From Prunella strophiata (Eukaryota; Chordata; Aves; Passeriformes; Prunellidae): DNA of 64,000 nucleotides. Shown here piece after piece: positions 1-11,110 of this stretch. Within the stretch, counting starts at the first letter, position 1. Each line of letters starts with the position of its first letter. The DNA lies in NCBI GenBank assembly GCA_036583965.1, contig JAZBQD010000015.1:85015309-85079308 (forward strand), given 5' to 3'. Both the position numbers and the translations under genes were made by a program. The notes beneath the pieces were generated by a model. It worked only from the letters and a program-made list of their open reading frames with translations. It was not told the origin of the DNA and searched no databases.

Positions 1-3000
1 CAGTGAATCCTGGCTGGTGTTCAAGTTTAATGTTTCCTTTCTCGGCCTTGAAGGCAGATGGAGTCCAGGGTAGCCCTTGCACAGAGCAGGAGGTATTTAC
101 AATGATTCTTTTAGGTTGGTAATGTTCAGATCCTATTTTTCTGCTCCTCTTGTTTTGTTTTCCATAAATCGTGTGCTGTAAAGTTGGAACAGCCTTGGAA
201 CAGCTGCGGCTTTTCACCCATATGCTTCCCTCCCTTCCACCCCCTATTAGGAGTAAGTGAAGGATGGGTTGTATGTGAATCACCTCCATACATATTTCAC
301 TTCTCCTGTCCCAGCAGTGCAAGACAGAGAAGGACCCTGTCCTGACAGGCAAAAAGGGTGTGTGTCTCAATTGTTTGAGGTCAACTGAGTTAGCCGAACA
401 CAATTAAAAAAAAAAAAAAAAAACAAAAAACCAAGCTCTCTTGATGCTCCTTAAGGTACAGCCTACCATGTCCAAAGCCGTGTTTGTGGCTGTGCAAGAC
501 CAGTTGATGTGTTAACCTGCATCTTAATGAACATTAAGCTAGGTTTTTAGTAATGTTACTCTGACTCAACGGAGCTACCATGGTTGTAGTCATGAGTGAA
601 CCTGTCCAGCCCAGATGGACAAGCTTGCTGGAGGCTTTAGTTTGCAGGACAGCACCAGTCACTGTTTCTGACGGTCTAAAGGTGATTTGCCTTTTTTCTT
701 CCCTTTTTATTTTGCCGAAGCTGAGTGTGCTGTGAAAGATGAGCGAAGGCTATAGAAAAGTGTTTATATTGTGATGTGGAAATCTACAGATCTCGCCCAA
801 GAGCTGCTTTGTTGTACCTTTGTACAGCTCTCATCACCTCAGTGCAGTTCTCAGCAGGGTGTGTTGTGCCTGGCACTCCTTCACAGCACACCTGGATGCC
901 CTTTTATGCACGAGTCAAGAAGCAGTGTGGTATTGTAGGGCCTTGCAATCCTTTGCCAAGTGGCCATACGGACGAGCTGGGCAGCTGGACTGCTGTCAGT
1001 TTGCTCTCAGCAATGTAGGTGTCTGCAAGCCAGTGTGGGAAGGTTGTAAAGCACTAAAGTATCCAAGTGACACCTCAGTCTCCATTCTGCTTTAAACACT
1101 CCGCTTGAGACAGGGCACGAGAGTGAAGCCCTTTGTGAGAGTGTGTTTAAATTGATACAGCTTGAATCCTTAAATATTTGGCTTTTTCCTGTGGTTATTG
1201 TAGGTAAAAAACAGCTTCTCTGGTGCTGGGGTTGGTTTTTTTTTTGGGCAGAGAAAAAAGTCTCCAGGAGACAGGAAGACACTGACAGGTTAGTATAGAG
1301 CCAGATGTACATCATCTCTTTTTTAAAGCAGGCGGACTGTCTCTCTGAAAATGGAATTATTTTGAGAAGAGGGGGGTATATAACTGTTTGAGTGCTTAGG
1401 CATATGGTCTGAAATGCTGAATAACCACAATCCTCACTAACTTCACAAGGAACGCTTCTGGAAACGGCTCTTGATGCACTGGGTACAAAGCACTACAAGT
1501 GCGGGTAAACAGTTCTTTAAAATATTTTGGCACACTGAGAAGACTTCAGAGAGTGCTACTTGGAAGCTGAACACTTGACTTTTCGTGGATAAGATCAGTT
1601 TAAATAGGTGTGTTTTTCTTCCTTCTGTGTGTATGAGAGAGGGGAACAGGAGGGCAAGTAAAAAAATCAGAGGAAAAGACCTCGTTGCTGACTGGGGAGA
1701 CTTGTTTGACCTTCTGAGCCCTGTGCACTTGTCTGTGGTTTGCAGCCAAAGGCTCTCACTTTGAGAGCGCCTTGCTCCTCGTGCTGAACTATTTTTTGAC
1801 GCAGTGAATGAATGCAATATGTTAACACTCCTGTAAGTCCCAGAATTGCTTGGCTGCCCCTTGCCCTGCCTGCCTTGCTCTGGCTGAAAAGGTACCATTG
1901 TTTGTTCTGCAAACAGTGGGTGATGGTTGTTTCCAAGGTGACTGCAGGCACTGTTGCTGCCCTCTAGTACAAAAAAAAAAAAAAAAATTGTCATTAAACA
2001 CCTGAGAGCATCCCACTGTCACCAGACAATGGGAGGGAGGCAGGAGCTGTCTGTGAGAGCTCTCTGGGCTGGATGTCACAATACAGGTGGAGAAAATGCC
2101 AGTAAGCACAAACAGGCAATGCACACATTTAGTCTCTGCTACAAAACATTGTTCCTGAATAGTGCATGGATAAAGCTCTTGAAACTGGTGATTGTTTCTA
2201 AGTCTGTCTCTGCTGGGAAGAAATTATGTAAATTTCAAGTCTCTGAATAATACGGATCAACTGGTAGTTGTAGTTTGAGTTTACAATAGTAATATTCTTC
2301 TTTTTCACTTAATTGACAGGATGTTTGGAAGGCTGCTCAAGCCAAGGGTGTGTGAACTTCTAGAGGGAAAGGTAAAAGAAAACACTCAACAGTTCTGCTA
2401 GACTTGTAGGTTTTCAGACTGTTTTGGAAAACAATTATTTGGGGATAAAGTATGCAGCACCCAGAAAGAGAACCCCAGTAGTTCTTTCATTCCTTTTGCA
2501 TATTCTTGAAAGGCCTGTGGTACTCAGAACAGGGACTTATTTTGAAGTGTCTAGGTGGATGGATTTGAAGAATTTTTTCAGTCTTCTCCCTGAGCTGCCT
2601 GCCCAGTCTACTCATGCAGCTGTTTAGTAGGGGTGGGGGATGAGTTTAAAAAGAAAAACAAGCCAACGCTTCTTTTAATTGGTCATGGATGCTGCTAGCA
2701 GAACTTTGCCTCCCCCTGCATCAGATTTAGTACAGTTCATACGCAGGTTTCAGTAAACATTAACCACTTTTATCAGGGCTCGCAGCATGCTGAATGGTTA
2801 GCAAAGAGCATGTACTGAGAGAAACAGAGAAAATGAACAAGTCCAAGGTCAAAAGGATGGTAGGTTTTCCTTTATTAAAATAAGGGGTGGAGAAGGTTGA
2901 CAACACTTTGTGGGGAAAACAGGCCTGTGTGAAAGCGTGATTCTTGTCCTTAAGCTTTCATCTGGATGAGAGTATGTGGGGGTACTGCAAGGAGGATGTG

Positions 3001-6000
3001 CATCTTGAATTTTTCTTCTGCTCCAGTGAGATGACCAGAACAATCAGCCCTCCTTGAACTCTTGCTGACTGACAGCTTAGCTCCTCGTGACTCAGATCAA
3101 TCCAGAGCAGAGTATAAGCTTTGCTATTGCTTGTTGCATATTTGTAGGGGCCTGTTCCCAGCCAGCATCCACAAAGATCCCAGTGACTTCTGCAGTGCAC
3201 AGCCAAACAGACATCACAGTTCCCTCCCTTCTGTGCCTGCAATGAAAGAAAGCCATCCTGGTTAGGTAGGGTGGTTAAGGAACTATGATTTAGCATTTTG
3301 CCTCACCTTTCTTTCTCTTGGGTGACTTGGATGTTTCTTTATTGCATTTGAGGGCTACAGTGGTACTAACTTTTCTGCAGAATGAATTGCTGTAGTGATT
3401 AAAAAATAGTTGATCAGCTTAGCAATGAAAGTGAGGTAATTGTGGCTAAATTAATGAAATGATTTTACGTTGAGGTCTGGAGAAAAGGCATTTTGAAAAG
3501 AGCATGTAATCTGCCGTAATGAAATTTGTTGAAGCATCTGATGCCACAGTTCACATTGTAAGTTATTTTTAATTGTGCAAATCAGCATATCCTGTCCCTC
3601 CTAGCTCCATTCAAATAATACTTTGCAAAAGAAGCAGCAGCATTCACCTACGTATTTCCTAGAAAACAGCATCACTGAGAGGTTATACCTCATTGGAAAA
3701 ACACAGATTTAGTTAAATGATACATCAAACACAGAAGAAATCCAAACCGTGTGTGGCTGGTCTGACAGTAGTTTGAGAAACACCCTACACTGCATGCCCC
3801 TCAAATCAGAAACGTGTGCGCACAGTTAAAAATCTCATCTTTGTGGTGACACAGATGATTCAGTGCAGGAAACGAGAGGAATTTCTTTCAGCAGTTAAGC
3901 ATTTGTGGGGCGGGGGTGTGAGGAGGTCATGGTGTTCAACACACCCGGTTAGAAACCTTCAGGCTCCTTTCCCTACTGCGTTTTATATTGATTCAAATCA
4001 GGGCTGATACTGGAAGCATCAGCACAAGACACAAATTCCATCCTGTTTGTTCCACCTGGATCAGATGGGAAGTAAAAGAAAGAAAGGAAGAGACTCTTTT
4101 GTTGGTTTTAAATTTTACCTACAGATATTAGCCATCCTTCTCAAAACCATCCCTTTATCCCGGGAGGTGCAAGGACTCACTCTCGCATCCTGCTGGAGCT
4201 GAGCTGTGGGGTGGCTGGGCCAGCGCATGGAGGAGGGTCACCACCAGGGCTGCAGTGGTGGCCCATGTTCTTCCTTCTGCAATGGCTGCATGGTCCCAGG
4301 GCAGGCAGAGGGAGAGCTTGACAGGTAGGCTTGCCATTACAGCTTCTTGAAGGATGCCATAGTTCATCTAAATATAAAATATGGACTGTGGTTTCGGTCT
4401 GAAATATTTGTGGGATTTTACAGAACCACTACAAACAAACAAAGTAAACAGCAGCAAGAAAGTGACACATTTCAGGCAGGATTTTTTTTTCCTTTTTCTT
4501 TTGCAAGGTGATGCGGAGACTTGTATTCTGTGATTCAGTGGTCAAAGGAGGGACATTTCTCAAATGGAGTACATCTTTGTTCATCCCTTATTCACAGACT
4601 TCCTAAAGAGCTTTATATTAAAGTTTTTCAGGAGGCTGGGATGTAATTTTCTTTTCAACTCTGTTGATGTTCTCCCACAGTTTCCCAGGTATTTTTGTTG
4701 CCTTCTCCAAATTTAAAACTAACAAGCAGTTTCCTAATAAATTGATCATGTGTTGTATCAGAAACTTTTGTAAGGCCTGTGGAGGGAAACCAAATCGTGT
4801 GCCACTTGAATTCTAGAATGCAGAGGGCAGGTTTAATGGGAGCATGTACAAAACATTACATGTATGTGTAGCCTTTTGCCTTGCCTGGAAACTGACCAAC
4901 GAGTAAAGTCAGACAGTTTTTAGATTGCTTTGATGTGTCTGTAAAAGCTTTTGCAGTTTTGTATTTGCTGTAGGTCCCCAGCTGATAACCAGCATTAATG
5001 ACGTGGCTTTCTATACAGTTTCATTGAAATTATTTATGCAACTACAGTGCTAACTTTCTTGCAAAAGCAATCATTGGCAGTGCACAGCTGGTAAGCAGAA
5101 GCATTACCATTCATTCTCCAGTACCTCTATGGCTATGGCTCAGTTCTCACCACTGTAGCTTGCCGTGCATGCTCCCAGTGTTTATTCCTTGACTCCAGTG
5201 GACCTGCAGGTTTTGGCTGCTTCTGGCACTGAGGTGCAGGAATGGCTGGCTCTCTCTTGAAGAACCACTTGTCCTGTTTTGCCTTTTTTTGGTTGGTTGC
5301 TTGCTTGGGTTTTTTTAAACCTCAGTGGAAAAACACTTTGACTGTCAGTCTGTGGGACCACAGTCCTGTTCACCTCTGAAATAGTTTCATAATAGGCTCT
5401 CAGAAGACCATTAGGTGCACTGGGGATAGGAAGAGTTACATGCATCCCCTTTTTAGGTACCCTTGCAAAGGCTTCAGTGCAAGAGAACTCTATTAATAAT
5501 GTCTTAAAACACACTCTTGATAATACACTGGAGGGACTCATTCTGTCAGCCACAAAATTTCTGTTGTCTCTCCTTCAGCTGGACTTGCCTTGGCTGTGGA
5601 AGACAGTGTCAGTTCTCCCAAACTGTCAAGATAGGTTTTTAGGAGAAAACTTGTATTGAGCGAGATGTGAGACCTCTGTGCTGCATGAGTGCCAGCAGGA
5701 AATAGGGTGCACAGCCTCAGAGCAGCCAGGAGTGGCTGGGGAGAGTTGTTTCTTATTTCCTATCATTGTGCAGGTGGAACTTAATTCTTTTGGTGTCTTA
5801 CAGGAACTGCCACTGACTTTCCCACTGAACTTCAGTTATGGTGTATGATGTGGGGTTTTTTGCTTTATTACTTAGCTCAGTAGAATGGAGCAGGTGACAG
5901 GTATTCATTAATAAGCCATACTGCTTAACTGCTTAGTTGCAAAGGGAGCAGCTTTTGCCTAGACTTGCAAGGGTGTCTTGTGCATCTTAGGGACAGGTCA

Positions 6001-9000
6001 GATTTGCTTTCAGAGATGTCAGGTGTGTTTGGGGCTGATTGCAGTCTGGCATTTCAGCTTCAGGAGCCAGAACTCCCTTGGCCAAGGGCAGACTGGACAG
6101 CATGCTCTCATCCTGCAGCAAGACCTGGACATCCATAGACCTGTTTGGGCTTCCCAGCACAGGGTACTGACCAGCTGAACTGCCCAGATGGGCTACACAT
6201 GGGCCAGAAGCTGTGAGCTGAACATCCCCAGAGTGAGGTGGCGTGGGGCCTGGAGAAGGGGCTTAATGCACACCAAAGTCACTGCTCTGGGACAGCTTAA
6301 AAACCAGGATTTTTTCCAGTCTTGAAGCACTCACATAGGGTCTTACATTCAAAGCACTAATGATTTCCTTGTTGGGATTCAGACTCTTTAAATTTTTATT
6401 AAAGGGATTGTTTGTGGTGACATTTAGCTAGCACCAGATGTTGGCTTTTAGTTACCAGTGTGGAGGTGGCATAGCTAATAAAGGCAAGGGTAAGAAACTT
6501 GTGAGAAACTGCCTGTCACATGCAGCTTTGTGTGCTGCAGCCTGCATGATGGCTGTCGCTTCTTCATGGGCCAGCGTTCTACAAGAAAGCTTTTTCTTTG
6601 CTTCTTTTTCTTCTATACTCTTGACTGGCCAAGTGTTTTCCAACCACATGTCTTTTCAGGTGGCCTTGCTCTTTTGTTAGAGACTAGCTAATGGAGGGAG
6701 ACTGCAGAGAGAGCTCAGTGGTATATTTGGGTTTTCTTCCCTTATATTTTGGTATTTCTTCTGAACATAACTTTCCTGTAGATCATACTTCTCCCCCTCA
6801 ACCTCTTTTGGCCATATCCTCCCTCAGAAATGTCAGCAAGCGATTGTTTCCTTTGCAGAGCTGCGGATCCCCTAGACAGAGGCTTTTCCAGTTTTATGAA
6901 TGCACCATTTGTTGCTGAGGGCACAACTGTTCGATATAACTGGCTGCATCCCACTCTGCTTGGGCCCAGCATGCACTACAGCCAGGCTATGCATAAACCA
7001 GATTTTTGTATTAAATGGCACCATTTTGTCCACAGCAGCAGTCTGTCTGTCTTTTGTGTGTGCGCGTGTGAGACTTGCAGTTTTCAGATGCAAAATATAT
7101 AAAGAACAGGAGTTTTGTAGAAATATATGTTACTCAGTGAGTGTATCATGCTGTTTTAAGGTTTATTTTTCTTAAAGAGCTGAGTGATATTTCTTCATTA
7201 TTTTGTGTAGGCAGGCCAAGGCAAAAGCATATTTTAAAATATTTTATAAAATGGATGCATGGTATAATATTACAAATGTAGTTGTTTTGTTGGGGACATA
7301 CTCAATTATAACTAAACAGAAATTGCATGTAGCACTTTGAAAGAGGATGTGCTCATTTAGGTTGTATTGTTTGTCATCAACCCGCTGTTTGTCTCCCCCA
7401 CCACCACCTTTTCTTGTTCAGTGTCACAGTGCTGGTGACTGTATAGATGGAACTACTTAAAGATGCACTGCGCTTTATATTTTTAATTATATCTAGGAGA
7501 TGTCATCTTAAGCCAAACCTGACGCTCTTTCTCACCACCTGCCCCGCATACCCCCCTTCTGAGGTCATCAGAATTTACTGTTTTCAGCTGAAACGCTGTG
7601 CAGGAGGGGCTGCTGTGCTGGGCCAGCATGTGTTGGGGGAGGCCAGGGGGCTGCACATCCACCAGGCACAGCTTCCCTCCCAGCCGGGATTTCTGAGCTC
7701 AGGTTTCTGCGGTACACACACACCTGTGATGTTTGGTTCACAGCTGAAATAGTGCCACAGCAGCCCTCTGGCAGTCTGAGATGTGCATGAGTTGAGGGTT
7801 AGTTGGGTACCATGCTGATTGATTGCTCTTTCTCTGTTGTTTCCCTCTCGGTCCTGGAAAGCAGCTTTTGGAAAGTGCCATCTCCATTCTTAGTTACGTG
7901 AGCGCAAGCTGTAAGGCAGGGAGGTTCCATGAGACTCTGGTCCCAACAGCTGAATCACAGCTTAGGGTTTTAGTCAACACTGCCTACCTCATTTGTCTCA
8001 ATGCCAAGAGTTTCTCTTTAGAAGCACAGTGCTCTCTTTTTCCCATCTCTCTTCTCTCATACCTGTTGAATCCCCTCCAACAAATAAGAACACCCCAAAA
8101 GCAAGCCCACCAGTTTAGAAATTACTCATTTGTGCTTTAATATAAATACTTTCCATGCTCCATCAGCATGGTGTTTAAGAAATGGGGAAAATTTGAAACA
8201 CCTTTGATTTTCCCTCTTTAATGAAGGCAGCACTGAGTAGAGATGAGGATTTCCCTCTTCACTCTCCTTTGGGTACCCAAACGTGTCTGGGCGTCAGTGC
8301 AGGCTTGCCTGTAATGTCCATAATTCGTCCACCAAAAAGAAATAATAAAATGTACAGCTTACTGAAGCCTTTCTGTGGAGGTTTCTACACATACCCCCCA
8401 GCCTCACCATGTTCCTTCATATATTTACTGCCCACATAATGTTACCCGTGGGATGAGGGTGGGAGGGGGAAGCTTGTTCTCTTTCATGTGACTGCAGCAC
8501 AGTTAATAATTGTACCAGACTTCAGGCGCTCGCAGTGACCAAAGGGGTTGATCAGGCTCATAATCGAGCGGTTTTTTCAGGCCCATCTTCATGCCTCAGC
8601 ATCCCAGTAGATTCAGAGAAGGAGCCAGATCTGCTTACTCTGTGATTGCTCATTTGTTATGAGCTGGCTGGCATATAGCACAGAGACAAAAGCCACCCTG
8701 GCCTGAAAAGCCCCCAAAGAAAAGCAGGATAGTAAATACATCTGTAAAATGGTGTTCAGGTTACAGGCTGCATGTGTCTCACACGCTCTTGCTTGCTTGC
8801 TCCATCTCCCTGCCCCCCACCTTGCTGTCTTAAAAAAGGGATGGCAAAATATTTTGATAAATGCATCAACTGCTAAATGGTTGATGTGTGTTGGTTTTTT
8901 TTAAAAAAATAGGAATCTTTGCTCAAGCATATGTTTCCAACACTTTAATCTTTTATGGACTGCATACTTGCTGTGGGAGTGGAAGGGGATGTTTCAGGCT

Positions 9001-9820
9001 TGCTTTCAGTGTACTTGGGAATCTTTCCCACAGCATGCAAACTCCCCAGAAAACATGTGAAACAACGGCCTGGAAACCAGGAAGTTTCTGATGCCTAGCA
9101 CTCATTGCTCTGAGGGATTTGTTGTGCTCTGGAGGTCATGGAATAATCTTTCTTCTTTGCTAGCTTCTCTAAGTTTATTTTGCACATGATGGAGGGGTAT
9201 GCATGTACTGCTGAGCTTTTAGGGATCCTCGTTTCTGAAGCATGCTTTTGCTCCTGGTTCTTTTGTTACTGCACTCCCATGATTAATATATCTGCTGCTT
9301 AAAATGGCTACTGAACCACCACCAAGTTCTTGTCACTGGTTACTGACTGCTTAACCCCTGTCAAAAACCACCCAGCACAGCTTGGAGTTGATGCTTTTGT
9401 TGCTTAGCAGGTTTATTTCTGATGTTTGGGCTACTCATTAACCCTATAAATACTGTACACAGTACTGTACTGCTGTGGTGGTGATGGTATGTCCTGGTGC
9501 TGTGATCACTGCTGCTGCTTTTGCACTGTGCTCTGGTTAGATTTGCTCTAGTTAGATTTGTGTGGCATGCGATCTTCCAGGTGTTTTGAGGTTTGGGGCT
9601 TTTTTTTGCTTTGTTTTCCCACCCCCTTACCACTTTTTGTAGTTGTAAGTTTTTTTGATGAGTTTACTAGTGTTAAAAAGCAGTGATAAAGGTGAGAAGT
9701 CTGGCATCTGAGGGCTGATGGTCCTGGTGAGTTGACAAGGAAAATCCAGTTCACTCCGGTAAAGAAACTCTGCATCCAGTTTCAGTCTGTGATGAACTCA
9801 GCGTTTTGTTTTCTGGCGTC
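1..9820. other. Upstream non-coding sequence, presumed RREB1 5' intron
   Basis: No recognisable exon, RNA gene or mobile element. Open frames are short, overlap on both strands and show no known domain. Low-complexity features are an A tract at 406-423, an A tract at 1971-1987, a short CA run near 7722 and CTTG repeats near 8790. The base composition is that of ordinary A+T-leaning intronic DNA. Assignment to an RREB1 intron rests on position only, because the upstream exon is not in view. Confidence 0.6.
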
Positions 9821-10073
9821 TCCGTTCCGTGTGCCCATGTTTGTACTGGAGTGTGATGGAGCGTGAAAGGAGTCAGAGCAAAGAAGGGGCTGCAGCTTGG
9901 CTTTGGATGCCAAAAGAAAAACAACGAACAACCTCGACCAAAAGGAGAGTTAACCGGAACATGCCACAGAACAGGTTAGGCAGGACGCAGAAGCCAGATA
10001 CGAACCTTCTTCTGTGCTTTAAGGCATCTTCAGTACTCCCTCCTCCCTCTACCCTTTCAGGATTTCCCCCCTC
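9821..10073. repeat. 253-bp direct repeat, copy 1 (left flank of TTTG array)
   Basis: It runs from TCCGTTCCGTG to GATTTCCCCCCTC and recurs at 10574-10826 at a constant offset of 753 bases. By eye the two copies differ at one position: G at 9936 and A at 10689, a CpG-to-CpA difference. The unit is non-coding in appearance, CpG-richer than the intron around it, and ends in a C/T-rich tract directly abutting the TTTG array. Confidence 0.95.
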
Positions 10074-10573
10074 TTTGTTTGTTTGTTTGTTTGTTTGTTT
10101 GTTTGTTTGTTTGTTTGTTTGTTTGTTTGTTTGTTTGTTTGTTTGTTTGTTTGTTTGTTTGTTTGTTTGTTTGTTTGTTTGTTTGTTTGTTTGTTTGTTT
10201 GTTTGTTTGTTTGTTTGTTTGTTTGTTTGTTTGTTTGTTTGTTTGTTTGTTTGTTTGTTTGTTTGTTTGTTTGTTTGTTTGTTTGTTTGTTTGTTTGTTT
10301 GTTTGTTTGTTTGTTTGTTTGTTTGTTTGTTTGTTTGTTTGTTTGTTTGTTTGTTTGTTTGTTTGTTTGTTTGTTTGTTTGTTTGTTTGTTTGTTTGTTT
10401 GTTTGTTTGTTTGTTTGTTTGTTTGTTTGTTTGTTTGTTTGTTTGTTTGTTTGTTTGTTTGTTTGTTTGTTTGTTTGTTTGTTTGTTTGTTTGTTTGTTT
10501 GTTTGTTTGTTTGTTTGTTTGTTTGTTTGTTTGTTTGTTTGTTTGTTTGTTTGTTTGTTTGTTTGTTTGTTTG
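10074..10573. repeat. (TTTG)125 perfect tetranucleotide microsatellite
   Basis: It is 500 bp of TTTG without interruption, exactly 125 units as printed. It lies between two near-identical 253-bp direct copies. The long frames across it, repeating Phe-Val-Cys-Leu on + and Lys-Gln-Thr-Asn on -, follow from a 4-base repeat with no stop codon in those frames and are not genes. Such length and purity imply recent expansion or an assembler-limited representation of the locus. Confidence 0.98.
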
Positions 10574-10826
10574 TCCGTTCCGTGTGCCCATGTTTGTACT
10601 GGAGTGTGATGGAGCGTGAAAGGAGTCAGAGCAAAGAAGGGGCTGCAGCTTGGCTTTGGATGCCAAAAGAAAAACAACGAACAACCTCAACCAAAAGGAG
10701 AGTTAACCGGAACATGCCACAGAACAGGTTAGGCAGGACGCAGAAGCCAGATACGAACCTTCTTCTGTGCTTTAAGGCATCTTCAGTACTCCCTCCTCCC
10801 TCTACCCTTTCAGGATTTCCCCCCTC
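10574..10826. repeat. 253-bp direct repeat, copy 2 (right flank of TTTG array)
   Basis: This is the second copy of the unit at 9821-10073, with one apparent substitution (A at 10689). It begins directly after the last TTTG and is followed by CTCCCCGTTATG, whereas copy 1 runs into the array at the same point. The unit plus array therefore forms a 753-bp period present one and a third times. Confidence 0.95.
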
Positions 10827-11110
10827 CTCCCCGTTATGAAATAGTCCTGTGCCAGCTGGGTTTGGACGTGGGGCAGGCGGATGGTTGCAGCGCTGGCTCG
10901 CCTGCTGCCAGCTGTTTCTTAAGAAAGAGAGGGTGCACTTGTCCGTGCCCGTCATCCTGTGGCAGAGGCAGCGCTCGGTGCGGCATGTGCCTCTGAGTGC
11001 CTTCATCCCCTCCGCCGGCTCGCCCTGCAAACAGTCCCAAGCAAAAAGTAGCGGGGGAGGAAGAGCAGCAGGGAGACAGGGAATGCTGGCGGGTGGAGCT
11101 TGGAGGGCTG
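10827..11110. other. CpG-enriched GC-rich patch
   Basis: The stretch after the duplicated unit holds many CpG dinucleotides (for example AGCGCTCGGTGCGGC near 10970 and TCCGCCGGCTCGCC near 11010), while the surrounding intron is CpG-poor. No clear open frame or splice pair is recognised. It could be a small CpG island, an alternative 5' exon or a local GC peak. Confidence 0.4.

Noticed and set aside
406..423. Poly-A tract as evidence of a processed retrogene
   Set aside because: No gene-derived sequence or target duplication was recognised next to it.
1443..1994. 183-codon minus-strand open frame
   Set aside because: It starts in a poly-A/T tract (poly-Phe start) and shows no domain; overlapping frames exist on both strands.
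9829..10839. 336-codon open frame, with 176-213-codon frames on both strands, across the TTTG array
   Set aside because: A stop-free tetranucleotide repeat gives long open frames automatically; the flanks show no domain or coding signature.
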